A stretch of DNA of 36,522 nt from Candidatus Nitrosopumilus sp. (GTDB lineage: Archaea; Thermoproteota; Nitrososphaeria; Nitrososphaerales; Nitrosopumilaceae): assembly GCA_024644105.1 (NCBI GenBank), contig JAHELP010000008.1:1-36522 (forward strand), written 5' to 3'. The translations under genes were made by a program, and so were the position numbers. Positions 1-9,114 of the stretch are shown piece by piece. The first letter of the stretch is position 1. Every line of letters begins with the position of its first letter. The notes under the pieces were generated by a model, which saw only the letters and a list, made by a program, of their open reading frames with translations, was not told where the DNA came from and searched no databases.

Positions 1-161
1 TTCCAATTTGGCATTTCACTTAATTTCTTTTTGCCTAGAAATACTTGTGATAACTCATGAAATTCATTTTTTCGATCTACGTATAATATTTTTAATGCTT
101 CTTGAATTTTTTCTTCAGTATATTCTGGAGTGTTCAACATGTACATTCCTTTGATACTCAT
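1..161 (-). CDS. Partial hypothetical protein, truncated by the window edge (MSIKGMYMLNTPEYTEEKIQEALKILYVDRKNEFHELSQVFLGKKKLSEMPNW...)
   Basis: Open minus-strand frame from an ATG at 161 running off the left edge; too short for the ORF track. Confidence 0.5.
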   Translation of the reverse strand, partial: MSIKGMYMLNTPEYTEEKIQEALKILYVDRKNEFHELSQVFLGKKKLSEMPNW

Positions 162-284
162 ATTTTTGAACAAAGTAAATTGGTAATTAAACTAATTCTA
201 TGTTATCACATTTGAAAGTCTCAAAATGGCATAGTTTGGCATAGTTTTTGAGCGTGTGGTAGGGGTTTCTAACAAAATTATGTG

Positions 285-399
285 TGCCGGGGGCGAGTTT
301 CGAACTCGCGACCTCCAGATTATGAGTATTGCCTTAGTTGGAGAACCGTTAGAGTTTACCAATTGAACTGGCACTCTAACCAGGCTGAGCTACCCCGGC
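285..399 (-). tRNA. tRNA-Met (CAT, elongator type), intron-containing
   Basis: Minus strand: GCCGGGG acceptor pairs with CCCCGGC+A; D-arm GCTC/GAGT; T-arm GCGAG-TTCGAAA-CTCGC; anticodon loop CTCATAA with 3' stem TCTGG pairing to 5' CCAG. The mature form is about 75 nt after removing about 40 nt. Confidence 0.88.
328..367 (-). other. tRNA-Met intron (about 40 nt), most likely between positions 30 and 31
   Basis: 5' exon ends ...GTGCCAG, 3' exon resumes ACTCATAATCTGG. Intron ends contain ATTG/CAAT, which could form the central helix of a bulge-helix-bulge. Exact phasing is uncertain by about 1 nt. Confidence 0.6.
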
Positions 400-436
400 A
401 TAGCATATGGTCAAAAATTTGGGAAATTAAATGATT

Positions 437-2104
437 CTAATTTCCCTTTAAATCCTTCCAGGCAACATTTTCGTTTTTGACCCAAAGGAATTTCTTTTGT
501 AATGCAGCTGTATACAATTTTTCCCACTCTGCTCCTACTTCATCAGTCCATGCTTTGAAAATTCTAGGATCTATGTAATTTCTCAATGATGTTCCAATAT
601 TGTAGTCCTTAGTTTTTTCAGACAAATCAATTTGTAATTCTAATTTTTCAATCCTTTCTTTGTGTTTTGATTTTTGCTTTTTGATTTGTTCATTTAGTGT
701 TTTGATTCTTTTAGTTTTATTTTTCTTTTGAGTATCTGTTTTTGGAACATTTGATTCTACTTTTTTGAGAGTTTCTTGTGTTTTCTTCCATGCTTGATCT
801 TTTCCTACTTTTTTCAAAGTATCTCTTTTCTTTTGTAGTGATTGCTCAAACGTTTTAGGAATTGTTCTTTTGTGATTACACATTATGGCAGCCTCAAGAT
901 TTGCTAATTTTGCATGATAAATTTTCTCAGTAGCTGTTTTTCCTTTCATGTTATCATGTTGTACAAGATAATCTTTGACTACGTTTGTTGCAAGGTATGT
1001 TCTGAATACCTTTGCTGTAAGTCCCTTTACGATACCAGAATAATATTGATTTACATGCCTTGATGTAATATCATGAAAAATCTCATCTTTTGGTTTTTTC
1101 TTATCTATTAATTTTTTGAGATTTTCATGAAATTGCTTATCATGCCCTTCTGCAACTACTGTTTCCTGCCATCTGACGCTGTCTTTACCTAGAAAATCAA
1201 ATTCAATAGAATTGGCGGTAATTTTGATATGTTCTTTCCTTAGTGTTGTAGCACCTACTGTGTCTGCCTCATCTGGATCTTTTTCGTCACCTACCCTCAT
1301 AGCAGTTCTGTAAATCAAATAACATGCAGTAGCGATTCTACTAACTTTGGGATCCTTGTTTTTCATATCTTTGACAATTCTATCTTTTATCTTCTCAATT
1401 TCATTTGCAAGTTTTACTGCTTTTTCGTATTTTTCCTTGTCTCTGCCTTGCTTTAGTCCTGCAGTATCTGCAAGCCAAACATATTTTCTTTTTTGTGTTA
1501 GAAAGTCCATCCAACTAGCTAACCACATAGAATCCTTATCATGAATTATCTTTCCCCATTTTCCTTCAGGAACTTTGGCTTCTTTTCCTAGATTTAGTGT
1601 AACATCTTTTGGAGTGACTGGTGGTTTCCATTTTCCTCTAAGCGGATGTTCACCACGTCCAATGAATATGCCTGGAGGTTCTGCCATGTAATTTCCTACT
1701 TCGACTTTTTCTCCATCCATGATGGCAACTCCAAATTTTTCTTTTAGTTTTTCTCGTAATTCTTTTCGTTTTGCAGCAAGAGATTTCTTTTCTTCCTTAC
1801 TCATCATCTCTTTGAGGTCTTTTTCCTTGTCAACTATTTTGTAAGCAGCGGAAAAATCAATATCTTCATATGAAATTTTTTTAAATTTTGAATCTAAGGT
1901 TTTTGCAAAATCTGCTGTAAAATTTTTCTGAAATACTTTATCTTGAGCATATGGAGTATCTTTCTTTTTGGCCCACTGATACACCATTTCTTCTTGTGAT
2001 ACATTGAGATTTACAGTCTCTCCTTTGATCTTTATCTTAATTCCTTGAGCCTCATATGCAGGAGGAAACAAGATTCCATTGTGTTGTAGAGTTTTCCATT
2101 TCAT
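437..2104 (-). CDS. DNA topoisomerase IB (eukaryote-like)
   Basis: N-terminal KWKTLQHNGILFPPAYE, core LASWMDFLTQKRKYVWLADTAGLKQGRDKEKYEKA, AMRVGDEKDPDEADTVGATTLR, and C-terminal catalytic-Tyr context LRNYIDPRIFKAW. Confidence 0.95.
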   Translation of the reverse strand: MKWKTLQHNGILFPPAYEAQGIKIKIKGETVNLNVSQEEMVYQWAKKKDTPYAQDKVFQKNFTADFAKTLDSKFKKISYEDIDFSAAYKIVDKEKDLKEMMSKEEKKSLAAKRKELREKLKEKFGVAIMDGEKVEVGNYMAEPPGIFIGRGEHPLRGKWKPPVTPKDVTLNLGKEAKVPEGKWGKIIHDKDSMWLASWMDFLTQKRKYVWLADTAGLKQGRDKEKYEKAVKLANEIEKIKDRIVKDMKNKDPKVSRIATACYLIYRTAMRVGDEKDPDEADTVGATTLRKEHIKITANSIEFDFLGKDSVRWQETVVAEGHDKQFHENLKKLIDKKKPKDEIFHDITSRHVNQYYSGIVKGLTAKVFRTYLATNVVKDYLVQHDNMKGKTATEKIYHAKLANLEAAIMCNHKRTIPKTFEQSLQKKRDTLKKVGKDQAWKKTQETLKKVESNVPKTDTQKKNKTKRIKTLNEQIKKQKSKHKERIEKLELQIDLSEKTKDYNIGTSLRNYIDPRIFKAWTDEVGAEWEKLYTAALQKKFLWVKNENVAWKDLKGN

Positions 2105-2162
2105 TTCATTTCACCTTAAAATTGCGGACTTTGATGAAATTCTATACTATCTGTATATCAAT

Positions 2163-2189
2163 TTAGCGTACAAGTACGATGTACGCTAA
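2163..2189. repeat. Perfect 9-bp inverted repeat TTAGCGTAC-aagtacgat-GTACGCTAA
   Basis: Read directly; it overlaps the TAG stop codon of the SDR gene (minus strand). Confidence 0.85.
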
Positions 2190-3013
2190 GGAAATAACTC
2201 CTTACTCATGTATTTTTCAAATTCCAGGTCTGTTTTCATCTTTTTTGCCTCCATGAACATGGCAGCATCAGTTCCTACAACATAACGTGGCTTCATCTCA
2301 TCATCATGAATTGCCTTGATTACCACATCTGCAACTTGGGAAGGTGCAGTTCCCATCTCTACCATCATTTTGAGACCTGCTAAAATATTGTCAGTCAATG
2401 TCTTGTATTTAGGATCAATCTTTGATTCTGGAACTTTCATAGAATTAAAAAAGTTAGTTTTGATTACTCCTGGTTCAATCATTGTAGTTTTAATTCCAAA
2501 TTGACCTAACTCATACCTTAAACATTCTCCTAATCCCTCTAATGCAAATTTTGAACTGATATAAGCTGGAGATCCTGGTAAACCCATTCTTCCTACAACT
2601 GAACTAATGTTGATAATGTTACCTGAATTTTGTTTTCTCATTATTGGTGCAACCTCTTGAATGATTCTTACAATGCTGAAAAAATTTGTCTCAAATTGTT
2701 TTCTAAAATCATCTACTGTTAGATCCTCTGTACATCCAAACTGGCCATATCCTGCGTTATTCACTAAAACATCTAATCTACCTCCTTCTGAAACAACTTT
2801 TTTGATTGCAGATACAATTGATTCTTCTTTATCAACATCCAACTCGATTACTTTAATTGAAAGATTTTCCTTTTTGGCAGCATGCTCTAGTTCTGCTGCT
2901 TTTTCCAGATTTCTCATACTTGCAAATGTAAGGTATCCGTCTCTTGCTAGTGATAATGCAGTTTCTAAACCAATTCCTGAGGAGCTACCTGTAACAAGAG
3001 CTACTTTTTCCAT
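2186..3013 (-). CDS. Short-chain dehydrogenase/reductase (SDR family)
   Basis: TGSSSGIG cofactor motif, NNAGYG, S...YISSK catalytic motif. Confidence 0.93.
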   Translation of the reverse strand: MEKVALVTGSSSGIGLETALSLARDGYLTFASMRNLEKAAELEHAAKKENLSIKVIELDVDKEESIVSAIKKVVSEGGRLDVLVNNAGYGQFGCTEDLTVDDFRKQFETNFFSIVRIIQEVAPIMRKQNSGNIINISSVVGRMGLPGSPAYISSKFALEGLGECLRYELGQFGIKTTMIEPGVIKTNFFNSMKVPESKIDPKYKTLTDNILAGLKMMVEMGTAPSQVADVVIKAIHDDEMKPRYVVGTDAAMFMEAKKMKTDLEFEKYMSKELFP

Positions 3014-3055
3014 ATGGATGCTAGATTCTTGTTATATTTATCCCATTTTGATTTA

Positions 3056-5566
3056 TTACACTAGAGGTTTGTCTCCTTCACTTGGATCTATTAATTCTGT
3101 TTTCTCACCAGAATTAATTCTCTCCAAAATTTCCAATGCTGAATATTTGTGAAGATATTCGTTATTGTTACCACATCTGTATGAGAATGTACATCTTGGA
3201 CATCCTGATTCATTTTTGCAAGGACATTCTTTTACGATAAACATACTTCGCTCAAGAGCTTTTTCAAATCTATCATAGAGGGCTTTACTTGCTCCACTGC
3301 CTCCAATGGCCCCATCATAGATGAAAATCAAGCCTGAAGTACCTAATGAAATGCCTCCTAAATCTTGAGACACTCCTCCAGTAATCATATTGCTTCCCTC
3401 AATCACTACATGTTCTGTTGCATGATATCCGCTTGCTTCGGCATACTCTGGATCCTCTGATTTTTCAATTATTTTGAGAGGCCTTGGTGCATGAAACACA
3501 ATTCCTTTAGTAACAAAATCATATTCCAAAGGTGTATCTAGTTCTACTTTTTCACCTTGAGTAACTTCTTGACCTAGTTCAATATTGACATAACCGTATA
3601 CCTTTTTTTCAATATGTAATTTACAAAATGCCACTTCTACTCCGTTTGCATTTCTTCTCTCAAAAACTGTTTCAATAGTTGGCCATTCTTCTGTTAATGA
3701 TTTTGTATAGTATGGATAATCTCTTGGAATTCTTTCTAATTTTGCATAGTTTTTTTCTGGATAATCAAATTCTTTAACCTTGTAACGTATTCCTGCTAAA
3801 AAATAGATTGCATCTTTGTGTAATTCCTCTAATGCAATTGGTAATACTCTATCTCCAACTTTTTTTCCACCCAAAAAAATATCTATTGATTTTCCAATTC
3901 CTCTAATACTGTATTCATTTAACATGGAATTTATTTTATCAAAATTTGGAATTATTCTATTGTTGAATTCTTTTAGATTTTCATTAATTATGTGGTGCTC
4001 TATCACCTCTTGGTGCTCTTTTAATTCATGTTTTGATATTGGCCTGTCACATGCCATGGCTAGAACTTGAAATTCTTCCACAAAGGGATTTTTGGGATCG
4101 ATGTATGTTTTTTCAACATCCTCAAAATAATCATCAGGATGATTTTTGTAATATTGTGATATAGGATCATTTCCTAATGCCAAAAAAGCATAACCTCTTT
4201 GACCTTTTCTAGCTGCCCTACCAATTCTCTGGACCAGCCTATTTACTGGAATGGTTGAAGATATCACGCAATCTACATTGCCCACATCTATGCCTAATTC
4301 GAGCGTGGGAGTGCATGAAATTGCTTGCAATTGGTCTTCTTTGAATTGCTTTTCAACTGAGGTTCTGTAATTTGCCATTAATCCAGCTCGATGAACTTTG
4401 ATGTTGACTTTTTGTTTTTTTGCCTGCATTGCTAAAAGTTCTGAGTTTAGATGAGAGTTATTGAAAACCATTGTCTTGTGATTTTTTTGAGTTAGTTTTT
4501 TTGTCAACTCTACCATCAATGCTCTTTGTGTTCGAAGTGATGGGAATAGCATTGCAAAATCAGTTTTTCCTTTTCTGCCGGAGCCTTGAATTTTTTGCAT
4601 TTTTTCACCAAATAATTTCTGACAAAATTCTTTTGCATCATCTAAAGTTGCTGATGCTGCAACAAATTGCAACTTGTTGGTGCAAATCCTCTTTAATCTT
4701 TTAATGATATAGTGTACATTTGATCCAAAAATTCCAGAATACACATGGGCCTCATCTGTTACAAGAATTCTAGTTGATGATAATAATGATGAAAATTTAG
4801 TTTGATGCCACATATGATAATGTAATACATCAAAATTTGTAATTAGAATTTGAGGAGGTTTATCAATGATGTCTCTTCTTTCTTCTTGTTTTGTGTCTCC
4901 ATCAAAGACTTTTACATTAACTCCGATTCTTTCTGCAAATTTTTGAATTTTTGGATATTGATCACGGGATAGTGCTTTTGTGGGATACACAAAAATTGCA
5001 AAAACATTCCCATCGATTGCATCTTTTTTAATTCTTTGAATCACTGGAATCAAAAATGCTTCAGTTTTACCTGATGCAGTTGGTGCCTCAATTACTACAT
5101 TTTCACCAAATGAAATTTCTTCAATGGCCTCTTCTTGAAATTTATAAAATTGTTCAATTCTCAATTCTTTGAGATGTTCAGTGATTGATTCATCTAGTCC
5201 TAATTCTTCTACTTTACAGCCCATTTTAGGCTCAGGATTACTCAAAACCTTGTATTGTGAAATATAGTCCTTTTTTGAAAATAGGATTTCCTCAGTAATT
5301 TTATCTGGATTGTTTTTTCCTATCATTTCTTTAATCTCATTTTCTCCTCTCACAATTCCTTCATCCTTGAGACCTTCGGATAATCCACCTTCAGTCACTA
5401 ATCCTTTGTCAAATCTTGAAAGAAATTCAAGAAATACCTCATCTGCATTCTTTGAAAATTCTAATAGATCTTCTAATCCGCATTTTTCACAAGAAACGTG
5501 CATTTTTTTGTTGAATGTTTTTTGTATTCCAATTTTTGACTTACATTTAGGACAAGAGAATTTCAA
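3056..5566 (-). CDS. DEAD/DEAH-box helicase of the MrfA/Hrq1-like type with C-terminal Cys-rich MZB/DUF1998-like domain and N-terminal zinc ribbon
   Basis: APTASGKTEAF (Walker A), TDEAHVY, SATLDD, QRIGRAARKGQ; C-terminal CPCKNESGCPRCTFSYRCGNNNEYLHK; N-terminal CPKC...CEKC. TTG start retained because it preserves the zinc ribbon. Confidence 0.85.
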   Translation of the reverse strand: MKFSCPKCKSKIGIQKTFNKKMHVSCEKCGLEDLLEFSKNADEVFLEFLSRFDKGLVTEGGLSEGLKDEGIVRGENEIKEMIGKNNPDKITEEILFSKKDYISQYKVLSNPEPKMGCKVEELGLDESITEHLKELRIEQFYKFQEEAIEEISFGENVVIEAPTASGKTEAFLIPVIQRIKKDAIDGNVFAIFVYPTKALSRDQYPKIQKFAERIGVNVKVFDGDTKQEERRDIIDKPPQILITNFDVLHYHMWHQTKFSSLLSSTRILVTDEAHVYSGIFGSNVHYIIKRLKRICTNKLQFVAASATLDDAKEFCQKLFGEKMQKIQGSGRKGKTDFAMLFPSLRTQRALMVELTKKLTQKNHKTMVFNNSHLNSELLAMQAKKQKVNIKVHRAGLMANYRTSVEKQFKEDQLQAISCTPTLELGIDVGNVDCVISSTIPVNRLVQRIGRAARKGQRGYAFLALGNDPISQYYKNHPDDYFEDVEKTYIDPKNPFVEEFQVLAMACDRPISKHELKEHQEVIEHHIINENLKEFNNRIIPNFDKINSMLNEYSIRGIGKSIDIFLGGKKVGDRVLPIALEELHKDAIYFLAGIRYKVKEFDYPEKNYAKLERIPRDYPYYTKSLTEEWPTIETVFERRNANGVEVAFCKLHIEKKVYGYVNIELGQEVTQGEKVELDTPLEYDFVTKGIVFHAPRPLKIIEKSEDPEYAEASGYHATEHVVIEGSNMITGGVSQDLGGISLGTSGLIFIYDGAIGGSGASKALYDRFEKALERSMFIVKECPCKNESGCPRCTFSYRCGNNNEYLHKYSALEILERINSGEKTELIDPSEGDKPLV

Positions 5567-5660
5567 GATCTATTTGATAAGGAATGGTTGATGATTTATT
5601 GTTTGATAGATGCTATAACCCACGACATTCTTAAACTAGAGCAGAGACTTGAATTTTAAA

Positions 5661-6437
5661 ATGAAAAAAATAGAAATTAATAAAATTTACAATCAAAACT
5701 GTATTGAAGGGATGAAATTAGTCCCCAAAAATAAAATTGATCTTGTAATTACTGATCCACCATTTGCAATAAATTTCAAGGCAAAAAAGGCAAATTATAA
5801 CAGAACTTCTTCTAGGGTGCTATCTGGATATAATGAAATTAAGCCTGAGGATTACTATGATTTCACATTTGCTTGGATGAGTGAAGTTTTCAGAATTTTA
5901 AAAGATTCTGGAAGCATGTATATTTTTTCAGGTTGGAATAATCTAAAAGATATTTTACGAGCAATAGATGATGTTGGATTTACAACTGTAAACCATGTAA
6001 TCTGGAAATACCAGTTTGGGGTAGTGACTAAAAGAAAATTTGTTACATCTCACTATCATTGTCTCTATGTATGCAAAGATGATAAGAAACGAAAATTTTT
6101 TCCATTTTCTAGGTTCAAAAAAGATGAAAAAACAAAAGATGGTAGAAGTCTTCATTATAAAGACAAGGAAGATGTTTGGGACATCAAAAGAGAATATTGG
6201 ACAGGTGATGATAAAACCCCGACCAAACTTCCATCAGAAATAATTGAAAAACTATTGGAATATTCAAGTGAAAAAAATGATTTGGTGTTTGATCCATTTC
6301 TTGGCTCTGGTCAAGTTGCGGTAGTTAGCAAGTCTCTAAAAAGGAAATTCCTTGGTTTTGAAATAGTTCCTGAATATTACAAATTTGCTAAAAAACGACT
6401 TGATACGAATTCCTATAGAATTAAAAAATCAAAATAG
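5661..6437 (+). CDS. Site-specific DNA methyltransferase (amino-methyltransferase, DPPF motif)
   Basis: VITDPPFAI catalytic motif and FDPFLGSGQVAVVSKSLKRKFLGFEI SAM-binding motif. ATG at 5661 preferred over the TTG at 5649 used by the ORF track. Confidence 0.88.
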   Translation: MKKIEINKIYNQNCIEGMKLVPKNKIDLVITDPPFAINFKAKKANYNRTSSRVLSGYNEIKPEDYYDFTFAWMSEVFRILKDSGSMYIFSGWNNLKDILRAIDDVGFTTVNHVIWKYQFGVVTKRKFVTSHYHCLYVCKDDKKRKFFPFSRFKKDEKTKDGRSLHYKDKEDVWDIKREYWTGDDKTPTKLPSEIIEKLLEYSSEKNDLVFDPFLGSGQVAVVSKSLKRKFLGFEIVPEYYKFAKKRLDTNSYRIKKSK

Positions 6438-6438
6438 A

Positions 6439-6783
6439 TTATTCCTTTTTCTCGGTTTCTTCTGTCCTTTTTTGACCTATTTTTGATGCAATATTTTCTC
6501 TGATCTCATCATCTGTTTTACCTTCTGTTTTAACTCCTGCTGACTTGGCAATCATCTCTAACTTTTCTCGTTCTGTTTCAACCGGTCCTGAAATTTTGGG
6601 AACTTCTGTAGCATCCTTCATCTGTTCTTGAATTTCGTTTTTGGCTTTGTTGTATTCATTTACTGCTTTCCCCATCTTTCTAGCTGCCCCTGGAAGTTTC
6701 CCTGTACCTAAAATCAATACTAGTGCAACGAAAATAATTATCATCCATTCGCTTCCACCAATATTCAGTGAATAATCAAACAT
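6439..6783 (-). CDS. tatA: Sec-independent protein translocase TatA/TatB-like
   Basis: Short N-terminal TM helix SEWMIIIFVALVLILGTGKLPGAARKMGKAVNEYNKAK, typical of TatA. Confidence 0.85.
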   Translation of the reverse strand: MFDYSLNIGGSEWMIIIFVALVLILGTGKLPGAARKMGKAVNEYNKAKNEIQEQMKDATEVPKISGPVETEREKLEMIAKSAGVKTEGKTDDEIRENIASKIGQKRTEETEKKE

Positions 6784-6845
6784 GTTTTGATCTTGTAGAA
6801 ATTGAAATTAAACGTAATGTCCAAATTTGTGCCTAAACTAACAAA

Positions 6846-6871
6846 TTCTCATTGAATATCAGATATGAGAA
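6846..6871. promoter_or_regulatory. Inverted repeat TTCTCAT-n12-ATGAGAA upstream of the PII gene; TATA-like TTTAAATA follows at about 6882
   Basis: Perfect 7-bp arms read directly in the tatA/PII divergent intergenic region, just upstream of the TATA-like box. Confidence 0.5.
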
Positions 6872-6911
6872 GTACTTATTGATTTAAATAAATTCAGAAC
6901 TAATAATTTTT

Positions 6912-7226
6912 ATGAAAAAAATAGAAGCAATAGTTCAGCCTGCTACAAAAGACGCAGTAATTGCTGCAATCAAAAAAGTTGGTGTTGGTGGTGTAACTGT
7001 TCATCAAGTTCAAGGCCAAGGCGCACAAGATCCTCCATTAGTTGGACAATATTTCAGTAGAGATATGATCATTTGTGTTGTAGATGACCCAAAAGTAGAT
7101 GACATACTCAATGCAATTGCAAATGTTGCTTGTACTGGCACCAAAGGTGATGGCAAAGTCTTTGTAACACAAATTGAAGATGCACTAGATCTATGTACTA
7201 AAAAACGTGGAACAATGGATATCTAA
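6912..7226 (+). CDS. PII-family nitrogen regulatory protein with shortened T-loop
   Basis: MKKIEAIVQP N-terminus and B-loop TGTKGDGKVFV; between them GQGAQDPPLVGQYFSRDMIICVV, shorter than in canonical GlnB/GlnK. Confidence 0.88.
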   Translation: MKKIEAIVQPATKDAVIAAIKKVGVGGVTVHQVQGQGAQDPPLVGQYFSRDMIICVVDDPKVDDILNAIANVACTGTKGDGKVFVTQIEDALDLCTKKRGTMDI

Positions 7227-8377
7227 TTTGATATTCTCCGTGGTTCTAGTTTCTTTCTAGCATTTATTGCAAATAGTGCAACTCCTATTCCTATAATACA
7301 AAACACAACATATGGTGTCTCATTTCCAAATGATTGTGTAATGGGACCTCCTATAGTTGGTCCTATGGCCCACCCCATTCCAAAAACTGTTTCATATGCA
7401 CCAATGATTTTTCCTGAAATCCCTTTTCGAGTTTTACTCAAAATAATCTCCAAAGTTAGAGGGAAGAATATACTAAATCCAAATCCCATCAGAATTAAAG
7501 CAATGCCAAAACTAAAGATTGAATCAGCTACAACTGATATTGCCAACCCAATTGATACGGCAATAGTTCCTGCAATCAAAGTTTGACTTGTTTTTCTTGC
7601 AAATTTTCCTACCAATGCAAGCGATACAACCCTTGATACTCCGAAAACAAAAAACAGTAACAAAATATCTGATGCAGACATTCCATTGTCATTGAGAAAT
7701 GCTGGATAAATTGTAAGTATTATTCCAAATGAAGATGTACAGAAAATCAATAAAATAATTACTTCAGGAAACCTCTTCATCTCTTTAATTGATGAAAATG
7801 AAAATCTCTCATGATGTGTTTTTACACTTTTTCTTGAGGCTACAAGGGATGTAATTATGGCAGCTGCGAGAATAAATGCTGCAATTTGGAATAATATTCT
7901 ATATGTGATATCTAGACCCTCTAGGAATACTGTACCAAGTAATGGTCCTACCATGAATCCAATTACGAAAAACATTGTAAACCATGAAATGTGTTTAACT
8001 CTATTTTTTTCAGAACTTTCATTTGAAATGATGGATTCACATGGTGGCCAAAAAAATGCATGGGCTACCCCTGTCATTATTCTAAATCCCATAATTTCTG
8101 GAACTGACTGTGCAATTGATAATAGATAGATTGATGCAGAATTTACTGCAGCTCCTAATGCCAGTAAATATCCATTGTTAATCCTATCAAGTAGAATACC
8201 TACAAACAATGGAATGAACATGTATGGAATAAAATTTGTTAGTCCGATTAACCCAAGTTCAGAATATGTTGCACCAATGATATTCTTTGCAAACACTGGA
8301 AGAATTGGACCGTGTAATCCATAGGAAATACCTATGATAAGACCTGTGATGTTAACAAGTATCAGAACTCTATTCAT
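7223..8377 (-). CDS. MFS transporter
   Basis: About 12 hydrophobic segments; MFS-like layout (FVGILLDRINNGY loop between early TM helices). Confidence 0.85.
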   Translation of the reverse strand: MNRVLILVNITGLIIGISYGLHGPILPVFAKNIIGATYSELGLIGLTNFIPYMFIPLFVGILLDRINNGYLLALGAAVNSASIYLLSIAQSVPEIMGFRIMTGVAHAFFWPPCESIISNESSEKNRVKHISWFTMFFVIGFMVGPLLGTVFLEGLDITYRILFQIAAFILAAAIITSLVASRKSVKTHHERFSFSSIKEMKRFPEVIILLIFCTSSFGIILTIYPAFLNDNGMSASDILLLFFVFGVSRVVSLALVGKFARKTSQTLIAGTIAVSIGLAISVVADSIFSFGIALILMGFGFSIFFPLTLEIILSKTRKGISGKIIGAYETVFGMGWAIGPTIGGPITQSFGNETPYVVFCIIGIGVALFAINARKKLEPRRISN

Positions 8378-9063
8378 TTGTATGCTGCAACCATTATTGC
8401 GCCACCCATAAGATCTTTCTCAAATTCTACTCTAGAAAATTTTTCAAGAATTAATTCCTCTAGTTTTTTGTTTTGTGGCCATCTTTTGTAGGTACCATAT
8501 AATGTACCAAATTTTAATCCAAGTCTACCTCCTGCAGCAAATGCAAGAATTGGTAGAATACATCTTAGATAAAATGAAACACCTGCTCTGAAAAATGCTT
8601 CATCTGGTTTTCCTAAATCAACAATTACAAATCTCCCATCTTTTTTCAACACTCTATGAATTTCAGAAATTGCAATTCTCAAATTGATTGCATCTCTTAA
8701 TGAATAACCACATAACACTGCATCAAATTCCTCGTCTTGGAATGGAATATGTTCAAAAACTCCATTTGCCATATCAGGTGTTTTTTCAAAAAATGTGCCT
8801 GTATTTTTTAACATTGGTACCAGTGGGTCATAAAGTGTAATTGATATTTTATCATCTGTTAATTTCATTGCAGTTTTTGACATGTTTCCAAAACCCGAAC
8901 CAGCATCTAGAATCTTATTGCCAGGAAACACTCTTTGTGAAATTCCACGAATTCTATGTTCTTTGTCTTTACCTAATGAAATAATTGAATTAACTTTATC
9001 ATAAACTGGAATAATCTCTCGAAGTACTTCCATGACTTCTCCCCAATAACTTCCTAAACCCAT
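8374..9063 (-). CDS. Class I SAM-dependent methyltransferase (UbiE/MenG-like)
   Basis: ILDAGSGFGNMSKTAMK motif I, FDAVLCGYSLRDAINLRIAISEIHRVLKKDGRFVIVDLGKP. Confidence 0.85.
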   Translation of the reverse strand: MGLGSYWGEVMEVLREIIPVYDKVNSIISLGKDKEHRIRGISQRVFPGNKILDAGSGFGNMSKTAMKLTDDKISITLYDPLVPMLKNTGTFFEKTPDMANGVFEHIPFQDEEFDAVLCGYSLRDAINLRIAISEIHRVLKKDGRFVIVDLGKPDEAFFRAGVSFYLRCILPILAFAAGGRLGLKFGTLYGTYKRWPQNKKLEELILEKFSRVEFEKDLMGGAIMVAAYK

Positions 9064-9114
9064 AATCTATCGTCTCAGTTTACTTGTTTGAATAGTTTTC
9101 AAATCAAAGTTCTA

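Noticed and set aside
227-246. Tandem TGGCATAGTT x2 near the tRNA
   Set aside because: Only two 10-bp copies in AT-rich intergenic DNA; no support for function.
1347-1544. Plus-strand ORF inside TopoIB, and similar antisense ORFs (2316-2504, 2661-3152, 3816-4070, 4471-4704, 5310-5591, 7341-7586, 7857-8129, 13368-14552, 17595-18248, 26304-26639, 26984-27595, 28062-28340, 29185-29685, 35576-35785)
   Set aside because: They are fully or mostly antisense to strongly supported CDSs, with low-complexity or compositionally odd translations.
3056-6437. Full DISARM or BREX defence system
   Set aside because: Only a helicase and a methyltransferase are present; no DrmC, PglZ, BrxC or other required components.
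9073-9110. Short inverted repeat TTTGAA-n-TTCAAA between the methyltransferase and psmA
   Set aside because: 6-bp AT-rich arms are expected by chance at this composition.
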